Positions 27,223-35,919 of a stretch of DNA of 64,000 nt are shown here, in pieces. A program made the position numbers and the translations under genes. This DNA comes from Melioribacteraceae bacterium. GTDB taxonomy: Bacteria; Bacteroidota; Ignavibacteria; Ignavibacteriales; Melioribacteraceae. The stretch lies in NCBI GenBank assembly GCA_028282005.1, contig JANQIV010000089.1:1-64000 (forward strand). Reading direction: 5' to 3'. The notes under the pieces were generated by a model, which ran no database searches, was not told where the DNA came from, and was given only the letters and a program-made list of their open reading frames with translations. Positions within the stretch are counted from its first letter, which is position 1, and each line of letters starts with the position of its first letter.

Positions 27223-27234
27223 ATTAGTCTGCTT
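27208..27234. terminator. perfect palindrome at overlapping convergent stops
   Basis: Arms AAGCAGACTAATT (27208-27220) and AATTAGTCTGCTT (27222-27234) flank a single A. The stop codons of the histidine phosphatase (27220-27222) and alaS (27219-27221) lie at the centre. It could end transcripts in both directions, although the U tracts are short. Inference from structure. Confidence 0.5.
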
Positions 27235-29813
27235 ACAATTTCATTTACACCTTCCAAAGCTTCATCGATTTTTGAGATATCTTTGCCACCAGCTGTAGCA
27301 AGATGAGGGCGTCCGCCACCGCCACCGCCAACAAGTTTAGCAACAGCCCCAACGATTTTTCCTGCCATTAATTTTTTATCTTTTATTAAGTCGTCACTAA
27401 CAACGCAAACAATTCCAACTTTTTCTTCAAAGGCAGAAATCAAAACTCCGACCCCGCTTTTAATTTTTTTGCGAAGTTCATCACCCATTGATTTAAGCTC
27501 ATCCATATTTGTGGCTTCAACTTTTCCTTTGAACAAACTGATTCCATTTACTTCAAACGGGGAAGAAACAATGCTGTCAATTCCACCAAGCTTTTCCTGC
27601 AGCTTTAATTCTGCAATTTCTTTTTCCAGTTTTTTCTTTTCATCATTTAATTCTTCGATTCTGTTTTCTGAATTCTGGATTCTGGATTCTTGCTGCTTAA
27701 TATATTTTTCAACTCCGGCACCGGTCACAGCTTCAATTCTGCGCACTCCACTAGCGATAGAACTTTCATTTGTAATCTTAAACAAACCTATTTGCGAGCT
27801 GTTTTTTACGTGAGTACCTCCACAGAATTCTAAAGTGAAATCGCCAAATTGAACTACATTTACTTTGTCACCGTATTTGTCACCAAAGAACATTAAAGCT
27901 CCCATTTTTTTTGCGTCTTCAAATGGAGTGTCTTTGTGATGCTGCAGAGCAATGTTTTCACGAATCTTTTCATTTACAATTGATTCAATAGCTTCAATTT
28001 CTTCCTTCTTAACTTTTTCGAAATGAGTGAAATCAAATCGGAATCCGTCAGGTCCTACACTGGAACCAGATTGTTGAACATGCTTTCCAAGTACTTCTCT
28101 TAAAGCTTCATGCAAAAGATGAGTCGCAGTGTGATTGCGCATAATGTTCCAGCGTCTCATACCGTCAACTTCAGCAGTAACTTTCATTCCGTTTTTAATT
28201 TCAATTTTACTCTCGTTGTTTACAACGTGAATTACTTTATTATCAACTTTTGCGAGTTCTGTAACGAGCAGATGTGTATCGCCAATAAAAATATTTCCTT
28301 TATCGCTAACCTGTCCGCCGGACTCGACATAAAATGGTGATCGGTCCAGAATTAAATATATTGTTCCATTCTCAATTTTGTGGCCAATAATTTCTGCTTC
28401 AGATTTTAGTTCATCATATCCTGTGAAGACTGTTGTTGAGTCAGAACTTATTTCAAAATTATCCAAACCTTCTTCTGTTACGTTCGCAGACGAAATTTTA
28501 CTCTTTGTTGATTGGCGCGCGCGTTCTTTCTGCTCATTCATCAATTCATCAAAACGAGCTTCATCAATTTCAAAACCTTTTTCTTTAGCCATTACATTTG
28601 TCAAATCAACCGGGAAGCCGAAAGTATCGTAAAGTTTAAAAACGTCATCACCACTAATAGTTTTGGCATTATCGCTTTTTGCTTTTTCAGAGATTTGTTC
28701 GAATAGTTCAATACCTCTATCAAGTGTAGCGTTAAAACTTTCTTCTTCTGCTTTAACAATTTTTTGAACGTTGTCTTTATTGTCTTTTAATTCCGGGAAA
28801 ATTTCGCCGAGGTTTTCAATTACGACATCAATTAACTTATGCATAAAAGGTTGTGTTAAATTAAGTTTTCTGCCGTAGCGAGCAGCTCTTCTTAAAATTC
28901 TGCGTAAAACATATCCACGTCCTTCGTTGCCGGGAGTTGCGCCATCAGCAATCGCGATTGTCAAAGTACGGATGTGATCAGCAATTACTCGCATCGCGAT
29001 ATCGTTTTCATCTTCCATTTTATGCAAGTATTTAATACCGCACAAATCGCTTATTGCGTTTATTATCGGCATGAAAACGTCAGTATCGTAATTTGATTTT
29101 TTGCCTTGAATTACCGCACAGATTCTTTCAAATCCCATTCCGGTATCTATGTGTTTCGCCGGGAGGTCGTGTAGTTTCCCAGTTTCATCTCTATTGTTTT
29201 GAATAAAAACGAGATTCCAAATTTCAATACATTCCGGGCTGTCAGCATTTACAAAATCAGGATTGTTGTAATCATCCCCGATGTTTATGTGGATTTCGGA
29301 ACATGGCCCGCAAGGACCGGTTTCGCCCATTTCCCAAAAATTATCTTTTTCGTCAAATCTTAAAATGTGGTCAGGATTAATGTCTGTTTTGGTTTTCCAC
29401 AATTCAAATGCTTCATCATCTGTTCTGTAAACTGTTGCCCATAGTCTTTCTTTCGGCAGTTTCCAAACTTCGGTTAGTAATTCCCAGGCCCAGATAATCG
29501 CTTCTTCTTTGTAGTAATCGCCAAACGACCAGTTCCCGAGCATTTCAAAAAATGTGTGGTGATAAGTATCGTGCCCAACTTCTTCAAGGTCGTTGTGCTT
29601 TCCGCTTACGCGAATACATTTTTGTGTATCAGCAGCACGGTTATAATCACGGTTTCCTTTCCCGAGAAATACATCTTTGAATTGGTTCATGCCTGCATTT
29701 GTGAATAAAAGTGTCGGATCGTCAAATGGAACAACTGGTGCGCTTGAAACAATTCTGTGCTCTTTATTTTTGAAAAATTCTAAAAATTGATCTCTAATCT
29801 CTTTTGATGTCAT
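27219..29813 (-). CDS. alaS: alanyl-tRNA synthetase
   Basis: The 864-residue protein has the full bacterial length. Class II motifs lie near the N-terminus (FTNAGMNQFKDVFLG, FFEMLGNWSFGDYYKEEAI). The editing domain has HTATHLLHEAL and FGDFTLEFCGGTHV, which provide the zinc ligands. The C-terminal Ala domain has GGGGGGRPHLATAGG. It attaches Ala to tRNA(Ala) and hydrolyses Ser-tRNA. Convergent overlap with the histidine phosphatase gene. No T-box is recognised upstream. Confidence 0.97.
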   Translation of the reverse strand: MTSKEIRDQFLEFFKNKEHRIVSSAPVVPFDDPTLLFTNAGMNQFKDVFLGKGNRDYNRAADTQKCIRVSGKHNDLEEVGHDTYHHTFFEMLGNWSFGDYYKEEAIIWAWELLTEVWKLPKERLWATVYRTDDEAFELWKTKTDINPDHILRFDEKDNFWEMGETGPCGPCSEIHINIGDDYNNPDFVNADSPECIEIWNLVFIQNNRDETGKLHDLPAKHIDTGMGFERICAVIQGKKSNYDTDVFMPIINAISDLCGIKYLHKMEDENDIAMRVIADHIRTLTIAIADGATPGNEGRGYVLRRILRRAARYGRKLNLTQPFMHKLIDVVIENLGEIFPELKDNKDNVQKIVKAEEESFNATLDRGIELFEQISEKAKSDNAKTISGDDVFKLYDTFGFPVDLTNVMAKEKGFEIDEARFDELMNEQKERARQSTKSKISSANVTEEGLDNFEISSDSTTVFTGYDELKSEAEIIGHKIENGTIYLILDRSPFYVESGGQVSDKGNIFIGDTHLLVTELAKVDNKVIHVVNNESKIEIKNGMKVTAEVDGMRRWNIMRNHTATHLLHEALREVLGKHVQQSGSSVGPDGFRFDFTHFEKVKKEEIEAIESIVNEKIRENIALQHHKDTPFEDAKKMGALMFFGDKYGDKVNVVQFGDFTLEFCGGTHVKNSSQIGLFKITNESSIASGVRRIEAVTGAGVEKYIKQQESRIQNSENRIEELNDEKKKLEKEIAELKLQEKLGGIDSIVSSPFEVNGISLFKGKVEATNMDELKSMGDELRKKIKSGVGVLISAFEEKVGIVCVVSDDLIKDKKLMAGKIVGAVAKLVGGGGGGRPHLATAGGKDISKIDEALEGVNEIVSRLI

Positions 29814-29904
29814 TTTAATTCCGTTTTATAAATTTCATTTTTGAAAAAGAATTACAAATATAGTAAAATTAAAAAGTGAACAGAAGTTTAGATTTCTTTC
29901 TTTT

Positions 29905-29978
29905 TCTTAATCCTGATCATAATCATACTCTTCTCTGAAAGATGACTATGAGCAAGATTATGATTAAGAAGAAGATGG
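29905..29978. repeat. imperfect inverted repeat, AT-rich intergenic
   Basis: A TTCTTAATC...CATAATC arm (from about 29907) faces a GATTATGATTAAGAAG arm (ending about 29975) across about 40 nt. It sits between divergent alaS and the sigma gene. A stable RNA hairpin is possible, but no known family is recognised. Confidence 0.4.
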
Positions 29979-30065
29979 GACTAAGATTAGCAAAAAGATC
30001 AATTGATTTTTATTTTGTCTAATGATACCTTAATATGATATTTATTAAGTTTTTATAGGATTCTT

Positions 30066-30644
30066 TTGAGAAAATACAAAGACTTTTCTGACCTGGAATT
30101 GATCAATAAAATTAAGAAGTACGATTCTAGGGCCCTTGAAGAACTCTATGTCAGGTACTCACCTATTTTATTTACATTAATTAAAAAAATCGCGCCAAAT
30201 AAAGAAACGGCTGAAAAAGTATTAGTTGATGTATTTGAAATTATTTGGAAAAAGGCTGTTAATTATGATTTTGAAACAAGCTCGGTTTATACCTGGATAA
30301 TTAATTTAGCGAGAAATAAAATTGTTGACGTTGTAAAAAGAAGCAGAAATGCCTTCGGAGTATCAAAAGCTTATAACGATGAATATGAAGACTATTTTAT
30401 AATCCCGGAATTATCTCCGGAAATTGATAATCTCGAACTTGCAACAGCAGAAAACATCAAAGATAAAGTTGAATCTTCACTTGAAAAATTGAGTGACACA
30501 CAAAAGTATGTAATTCACTTAGCTTACTATGAAGGTTATAATCTCAATGAAATTTCGGAAAAATTAAATATCCCGATTGAGACAGTACGCAGTAAAATAA
30601 TGGCGTCATTGAATACATTAAAAGATAATTTGGTTTCAGGATAA
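30066..30644 (+). CDS. ECF-type RNA polymerase sigma factor
   Basis: The 192-residue protein has sigma region 2 (about 10-90, including LYVRYSPILFTLI and YTWIINLARNKIVDVVKR) and region 4 (about 135-190, LAYYEGYNLNEISEKLNIP, a helix-turn-helix). The start is a TTG at 30066 with AGGA 5 nt upstream; no closer ATG exists. The stop is directly followed by the ATG of a RskA-type anti-sigma factor, the standard layout of ECF sigma/anti-sigma pairs. Autoregulation is expected but its promoter is not identified. Confidence 0.88.
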   Translation: MRKYKDFSDLELINKIKKYDSRALEELYVRYSPILFTLIKKIAPNKETAEKVLVDVFEIIWKKAVNYDFETSSVYTWIINLARNKIVDVVKRSRNAFGVSKAYNDEYEDYFIIPELSPEIDNLELATAENIKDKVESSLEKLSDTQKYVIHLAYYEGYNLNEISEKLNIPIETVRSKIMASLNTLKDNLVSG

Positions 30645-31727
30645 ATGGCTGATAAAGCAATATTTGAAATGATTAGTGCATATGCTGCCGGCTGCATGGA
30701 TGATGATAATTTCACGCAGTTTAAAGACTATTGGCAGAAAGGCGGCGAAATTCCCGAAAAAGAATTAGGGGAATTACAAAACGTCATTTCACTTGTACCA
30801 ATTATTTTGGAAATTGAAAAGCCTTCATCTGTTCTAAAAGATAAAGTTGCTCAAAGGATGATCAGTATCCAAAGTGAAATTAGAGAGAAACTGAAAAAAG
30901 AACAGGAAACCAAAAAGACACAGGATTTAATAAAAGCTACAGGATATAAACCTGATGAAAGCCGCGATTCTATAAGACCGCTTTTTGGCGACAAGGATAG
31001 CAAGGCCGAGGATGACGAACCGCCAAAAAGAAATTTTTCCACTTATGAAGACTATAAAATTGAAACCGGTGAAAAAACTGAAGAAGAAGTGGAAGAGGTA
31101 GTTGAAGAAAAAGAGGAAAAAATTGTTGAGCAGAAAGTAGTAAAAACTGTTGCTAAACAAACTCTTTGGATTTTCTGGGTTGTAATTGCGATACTATTAA
31201 TCTTAATCGGAACAGTATCGTACATGTTTATGCAAAGCAATAAACAACTGCACACTACAGTTGAGGGATTAAACCAACAGACGACAAGATTGAAAAATCA
31301 ACTTAACACTACAGACCAATTTGTAACAGATTATATGTCGCTGATTGAGTTTATAAATTATAAAGATGTAATGGTAATAAATCTAGCCGGTACTGATTTG
31401 AATCCTTCAAGTACAGGTAAGCTTTTTTTATCATTTGACGCACGTGAAGGATTATTAAGTTTGACCAACATGCCATCACTACGTACTGACCAGGTTTACC
31501 AGCTTTGGATTATTAGCAGAGGCCGTTCGTATTCTCTTGGTACTTTTGTTCCCGTACCAGGCAGAAAGTTTATAAAAATTTCCAACATCCCTTATGTACC
31601 TGAAACAGAAATTGATTTAATCAGAGTAACTAATGAAGCAATAGGCGGAACAGATGTGCCGAAAGGGAATACATTCTTATTTGGGCAGCTTCCCGGCAAA
31701 CCAACCAGGACAGGAAGGCGCAGATAG
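30645..31727 (+). CDS. RskA-type anti-sigma factor
   Basis: The 360-residue protein begins with a sigma-binding helical region (AAGCMDDDNFTQFKDYW). It has no HxxxCxxC zinc motif, then an acidic linker with many Glu (about 120-165), one membrane helix (about 174-195), a short coiled coil and a C-terminal anti-sigma-K/RskA domain (from about 240: LSLTNMPSLRTDQVYQLWII). It should hold the upstream ECF sigma at the inner membrane. It is separated from the sigma stop by 0 nt, so the pair is coupled. Confidence 0.87.
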   Translation: MADKAIFEMISAYAAGCMDDDNFTQFKDYWQKGGEIPEKELGELQNVISLVPIILEIEKPSSVLKDKVAQRMISIQSEIREKLKKEQETKKTQDLIKATGYKPDESRDSIRPLFGDKDSKAEDDEPPKRNFSTYEDYKIETGEKTEEEVEEVVEEKEEKIVEQKVVKTVAKQTLWIFWVVIAILLILIGTVSYMFMQSNKQLHTTVEGLNQQTTRLKNQLNTTDQFVTDYMSLIEFINYKDVMVINLAGTDLNPSSTGKLFLSFDAREGLLSLTNMPSLRTDQVYQLWIISRGRSYSLGTFVPVPGRKFIKISNIPYVPETEIDLIRVTNEAIGGTDVPKGNTFLFGQLPGKPTRTGRRR

Positions 31728-31730
31728 CAG

Positions 31731-32321
31731 CTATCTGTATTTTATTAAATAATTAACACCAATTATAACTACTACCATCTCCCAATAATCCAACAGTCTA
31801 ATTATAATATTCGATAAATAAAAATTGAATATTGAATCACGGAAAAATATTATTGTTGCAGCACTAAATAGAATTAATGTAACTCCATAAAACGAATATT
31901 TTTGAAGACCAGTATTTATAAATAGAATTAGAAATGCACTTCCGAGAATAATAATGGTAATACCAAAAATAAATGAACCGCCATTTATGATATAGAATTC
32001 ATCAAACACAAAATTAAAAACACCGGAGAGAAAAAGAACTGAGGAAATATGAATCGTAAAATTTTCGTAAGTACCAAGTGATTTGTAAACCATAAACAAA
32101 CCGGACAGAATAAAAACCAGACTGAAAAAAAGTGACTCATTTGGTTCGAACAAAATATCGAAACCAGTAAAGCTTATTGAGCTAACTATTATGAGAAATA
32201 GTCCAAAAAATTTATAGTTTTTTTTGTGATCGGAAAAATCCTTTTCTTGTTTTTCTTTATCCTTTTTTTCTTCCCAAATTAAAGAAGCATTGTCGTCAAA
32301 TTCATTGTTTTCGTAATTCAT
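31731..32321 (-). CDS. polytopic membrane protein, unknown
   Basis: The 196-residue protein has a charged N-terminal tail (about 1-36, rich in Asp/Glu/Lys) followed by six hydrophobic segments to the end. No conserved motif is recognised. It is convergent with the anti-sigma gene (3-nt gap) and followed by the cyclo-ligase gene on the same strand. No function is offered. Confidence 0.65.
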   Translation of the reverse strand: MNYENNEFDDNASLIWEEKKDKEKQEKDFSDHKKNYKFFGLFLIIVSSISFTGFDILFEPNESLFFSLVFILSGLFMVYKSLGTYENFTIHISSVLFLSGVFNFVFDEFYIINGGSFIFGITIIILGSAFLILFINTGLQKYSFYGVTLILFSAATIIFFRDSIFNFYLSNIIIRLLDYWEMVVVIIGVNYLIKYR

Positions 32322-32341
32322 AATTAGGCAGGTATAATTAC

Positions 32342-32938
32342 TTATAATCCAAATTTTGATTTTCGTGTGTTAATAATTCTTCTTTCAGTTATAATTTTAT
32401 CTACTTTTATATCACTTCTGTTGCTTTCAATATATTCAAAAATTTGAAACTCAAAAGCCAATACTATTCTCGGAGAAAAAGTTGTTTTCAACAGTTTATC
32501 GTAATAACCTCCGCCGTAGCCAACTCGTTGGCCATGCACAGATACTGCGAGAGCAGGTATTATCAATAAATCAACTTCGCTTAAATCTTCCTCGATTGCG
32601 ATTTCCGGTTCCCAGTAGCCTTCGTTGTTTTTTACAACATTATTCCAGCCTGTAAAATATGCTTTTCTAAACGAGCGTGTATTTTTATTCAATTTAGGAA
32701 GCACAATAGTTTTTCCCCAGCCATCCATAAACGTAATTAGGCTTCGTGTATCAACTTCTCCGGTTCTGCTGTTAATGTAACAGTATACATTCTTGGCATA
32801 AACAAACTCATCAATACTTTTCAGTTTATTGATTATGAGCTTTGTTTTACGTTTAATTTCGGTTTCGGATAATTCACTTCTTCGTTGAACAACTATTTTA
32901 CGAGCTTCAGATTTCGGGATAAGAGTTTTTAATTTCAC
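32342..32938 (-). CDS. 5-formyltetrahydrofolate cyclo-ligase
   Basis: The 198-residue protein matches the family from start to end: basic N-terminus (SEARKIVVQRRSELSE), ATP/folate region, and the signature GQRVGYGGGYYDKLL near 150. It converts 5-formyl-THF to 5,10-methenyl-THF with ATP, salvaging folate. It is upstream of and 20 nt from the unknown membrane protein on the same strand. Confidence 0.93.
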   Translation of the reverse strand: MKLKTLIPKSEARKIVVQRRSELSETEIKRKTKLIINKLKSIDEFVYAKNVYCYINSRTGEVDTRSLITFMDGWGKTIVLPKLNKNTRSFRKAYFTGWNNVVKNNEGYWEPEIAIEEDLSEVDLLIIPALAVSVHGQRVGYGGGYYDKLLKTTFSPRIVLAFEFQIFEYIESNRSDIKVDKIITERRIINTRKSKFGL

Positions 32939-33093
32939 TTATATTGCTTTCAGATTTTAATAATGAATAGCATCTTGAAACATCAAGATAAGAATTCTAG
33001 TTTTTAATCAAAATATGATTTTGTTTGAGTATAATTTTTTGAATCCATTTATGAATTATTTAATCAAACTATTGTAAAAAAACTGAGGATATA

Positions 33094-33522
33094 ATGAAAA
33101 AAGTAACAGCAAATGTTAAACAATTAAGTGGCATCACTTTCGCCGGTAAATCAGACTCAAATAGTTGGGTAGTGATGGATGGCCCTGAGGAATTTGGCGG
33201 AAGTAATTCTTCCGTACGCCCAAAAGAATTATTAATGATTAGCCTTGGTGGTTGTACAGGCAGCGATGTTGTATCAATTTTACAAAAAAAGAGAGTGATA
33301 ATCGACGGCTTTGAAATGAATATTTCAGCAGATTTAACTGATGAACATCCAAAGGTTTATCAAAATATGCATATTGAATATGTATTTTACGGAAAGGATA
33401 TTAATCCGAAAGATGTTGAAAGAGCAATTGAGCTTTCGCAGACTAAATATTGCGGTGTAACAGCAATGCTTGAAAAAGCAATGGAAATTACACACACTTA
33501 CAAAATTGAAGAAACTGTATAA
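33094..33522 (+). CDS. OsmC/Ohr family peroxidase-like protein
   Basis: The 142-residue protein has the two conserved cysteines of the family, Cys54 in ISLGGCTGSDVV and Cys120 in TKYCGVTAML. These two Cys reduce organic hydroperoxides in Ohr/OsmC proteins. Length and order suit the YhfA/OsmC subgroup, whose substrate is less clear. CTGAGGATATA precedes the ATG. It is convergent with the DUF2203 gene, with an 18-nt gap. Confidence 0.9.
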   Translation: MKKVTANVKQLSGITFAGKSDSNSWVVMDGPEEFGGSNSSVRPKELLMISLGGCTGSDVVSILQKKRVIIDGFEMNISADLTDEHPKVYQNMHIEYVFYGKDINPKDVERAIELSQTKYCGVTAMLEKAMEITHTYKIEETV

Positions 33523-33540
33523 ATAATTTAGAAGAGAGTT

Positions 33541-33921
33541 TTAGTAGTATTCTGCTGGAATTCTCTTTCTTCCCGCGTAACCTTCTTCAACTTTGTGGTA
33601 AAATTCAATACTCTCTTCATCACTTCGCCAGCAAAGAAAAACCTCGTCACCGTCAATAATAGCAGGAAAGTCAACCAAGCCGATTGAAAAATTCCAATCT
33701 TTAAAGTAACATCCGATTTCTGTTAGTTCTTCAATATAATCATTAATTTCATTGAGATATTGTTGAACTTCTGCGTTATCTTTAATATCACCGCCTAAAG
33801 ATTCCGAAATTGTTTTTATCTGGTAACCTTTTGCAAGAATGTCTTTTACAATTTGCTTAACTAAAGGAAGTGTGTTTTCAGCTTCTTTAACTGTAAAATA
33901 TTTTGTTTCATTTATATTCAT
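33541..33921 (-). CDS. DUF2203 family protein
   Basis: The 126-residue soluble protein has an N-terminal helical part (FTVKEAENTLPLVKQIVKDI), a middle with CYFKDWNFSIGLVDFPA, and the family ending VFLCWRSDEESIEFYHK...AGRK. DUF2203 proteins are uncharacterised. No nearby gene explains a job. It is convergent with osmC and faces away from the MarR gene. Confidence 0.82.
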   Translation of the reverse strand: MNINETKYFTVKEAENTLPLVKQIVKDILAKGYQIKTISESLGGDIKDNAEVQQYLNEINDYIEELTEIGCYFKDWNFSIGLVDFPAIIDGDEVFLCWRSDEESIEFYHKVEEGYAGRKRIPAEYY

Positions 33922-33988
33922 AACGTTTATAACAATAATTAATAGTGGATTTTTTATTTAATGCAAAAAAATAAAAATAAATTTAAAC

Positions 33989-34048
33989 TTGACAAAATAT
34001 CTTTTAAGAAGTATTTTAATTTTAACAAATTAAATTATCAATTAAAAT
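33989..34048 (+). promoter_or_regulatory. promoter with inverted repeat before the marR gene
   Basis: TTGACA (33989-33994) is followed after 17 nt by TATTTT (34012-34017). ATTTTAATT (34013-34021) is repeated inverted as AATTAAAAT (34040-34048), overlapping the -10 and the start codon. MarR proteins often bind such palindromes at their own promoter. The AT richness makes this only moderately secure. Confidence 0.4.
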
Positions 34049-34502
34049 GGAAGAAAAAATCAGTTACGGTCATAAAACAGATCTCGCCCTTGGAACATTT
34101 GTAAAACTTGCACGCGCGTACGCGACTGTAGAAAGAAAAATAGTTGACCATGCTAGAACATTCGGCCTTACTTCAGCACAATTTTCGGTCATCGAATCTT
34201 TAGGCCATCTTGGTGAAATGACTATTGGAACACTTTGCGAAAAAATGCTGGTGAGTGGCGGTAATATGACTTTGGTATTGGACAATCTTGAAAAAGGCGG
34301 TTTAATTAAAAGAGAACACAGTAAATCTGACAGAAGAGCAATCAATATAAAACTCACCCAAAAAGGTAAAAAGTTATTTGACGATATTTTTATTCAACAC
34401 GCAAAGTACATTACAACAATAATGGATGTTATTACTGAAGAAGAAAAAAAGGAGCTTAGTGCGTTGCTTAAAAAACTCGGACTTGGAGTAAAAAACCTTT
34501 AA
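34047..34502 (+). CDS. MarR family transcriptional regulator
   Basis: The 151-residue winged-helix protein has the MarR order: helix 1 region (LARAYATVERKI), LTSAQFSVIESL, TIGTLCEKMLVSGGNMTLVLDNLEKGGLIKR (recognition helix), and the wing SKSDRRAINIKLTQKG. It probably represses its own and neighbouring genes. The gene is followed by DUF1015 after 154 nt with no feature. Confidence 0.92.
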   Translation: MEEKISYGHKTDLALGTFVKLARAYATVERKIVDHARTFGLTSAQFSVIESLGHLGEMTIGTLCEKMLVSGGNMTLVLDNLEKGGLIKREHSKSDRRAINIKLTQKGKKLFDDIFIQHAKYITTIMDVITEEEKKELSALLKKLGLGVKNL

Positions 34503-34656
34503 GTTTAACTTTTTTCTAATTTCGACAGACTTCAAATAATTATTCAAAAATTAATACAATTTTGGAAATATTTATGGACAAATAAGGATTAAAATCTATA
34601 AATTATCTATTCTGATATTAATTTTTTTGTTCATGAAAAATAGTGCAGGAGCAGAT

Positions 34657-35889
34657 ATGGCAGTAATAAGACCCTTCAAAGCAGTAAGACCCGATGCAAG
34701 AGTTTCTCACCTTGTGGCTAGTGTTCCGTATGATGTTGTTAACAGGGAAGAAGCAGCAGAGCTTGCAAAAGATAATCCAATTAATTTTTTAAGAGTAACC
34801 AGATCAGAAATTGAATTAGATACAAGAGTAAATGCCTATTCAGATAAAGTATATAAAAAGGCAAGCGAGAATTATGCTAGATTAAAAGAAGAAGCACCAA
34901 TGGTGCAAGATGATAAACCTCATTTTTATGTTTATCAATTAACATGGGGAGAGCAAACTCAAGTTGGTATCGCTGCAACATTTTCTGTTGAAGATTATAT
35001 GAATGATGTAGTTAAAAAACATGAGAAAACTCGTAAAGTAAAAGAAGACGACAGAACGAACCACATCGTAAACACTGAAGCGCAGACAGGTGCTGTATTT
35101 CTAACTTATAAAGGTGTTGATGTAATTAACGACATAGTTAACGACACAATGAAAAAGAACGAGCCTGTTTATGATTTCAAAGCTCCGGATGGCGTTGAAC
35201 ATAAAGTATGGTTAATGCCTGAAGACTTTAATGACATTATAGTTTTTGAAATCAGTAAAGTTGATTATTTGTACATCGCTGACGGCCACCACAGAGCTGC
35301 GAGTGCTGCAAGAGCTCAGCAAACAATTAAAGAAAGAAGTGTTAACCAAACAGGTGAAGAAGAGTATAATTATTTCTTAGCAGTTTTATTCCCGGCTGAA
35401 CAATTGAAAATTCTTCCTTACAACAGAGTTGTTTATGATTTAAAGATGGAAAAAGATCAGTTCATAGAAAAAGTTAAAGAGAATTTTGAATTAACTGAAA
35501 CCGATAATCCTAATCCGCCTGAAAGAAGAACAATGTGCATGTACATTGAGAATCAATGGTATTTAATGAAGCCAAACGATAATGTTGTTCCGGGCGAAGC
35601 TGTTGGTGATAAGCTTGACGTTAGTCTATTACAAGAGTTTTTATTAAGACCGTTCTTAGGAATTGAAGATGTTCGTACTGATAATAACATTGATTTTATC
35701 GGTGGAATTAGAGGGACGGAAGAATTGGAAAAATTAGTAAACAGCGGCAAAGCCAAAGTCGCTTTTTCAATGTACGAAGTTTCTGTAGATGATTTAATTA
35801 ATATTTCAGATGCTAATGAAACAATGCCGCCAAAGTCAACTTGGTTTGAACCAAAATTGCGCGATGGTTTAGTAGTTCACGAAATCTAA
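34657..35889 (+). CDS. DUF1015 family protein
   Basis: The protein has 410 residues from ATG 34657 (AGGAG 5 nt upstream). It has the family hallmarks VRPDARVSHLVASVPYDVV, KHEKTRKVKEDDRTNHI and YIADGHHRAASAARA. DUF1015 proteins have no agreed biochemical role that I can name with confidence. The gene is often found with serine biosynthesis genes, as here with serC starting 30 nt after its stop. A serine-related role is inferred from that link only. Confidence 0.85.
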   Translation: MAVIRPFKAVRPDARVSHLVASVPYDVVNREEAAELAKDNPINFLRVTRSEIELDTRVNAYSDKVYKKASENYARLKEEAPMVQDDKPHFYVYQLTWGEQTQVGIAATFSVEDYMNDVVKKHEKTRKVKEDDRTNHIVNTEAQTGAVFLTYKGVDVINDIVNDTMKKNEPVYDFKAPDGVEHKVWLMPEDFNDIIVFEISKVDYLYIADGHHRAASAARAQQTIKERSVNQTGEEEYNYFLAVLFPAEQLKILPYNRVVYDLKMEKDQFIEKVKENFELTETDNPNPPERRTMCMYIENQWYLMKPNDNVVPGEAVGDKLDVSLLQEFLLRPFLGIEDVRTDNNIDFIGGIRGTEELEKLVNSGKAKVAFSMYEVSVDDLINISDANETMPPKSTWFEPKLRDGLVVHEI

Positions 35890-35919
35890 ATTTAATAAGC
35901 ATAAATAAGGAATATAAAA

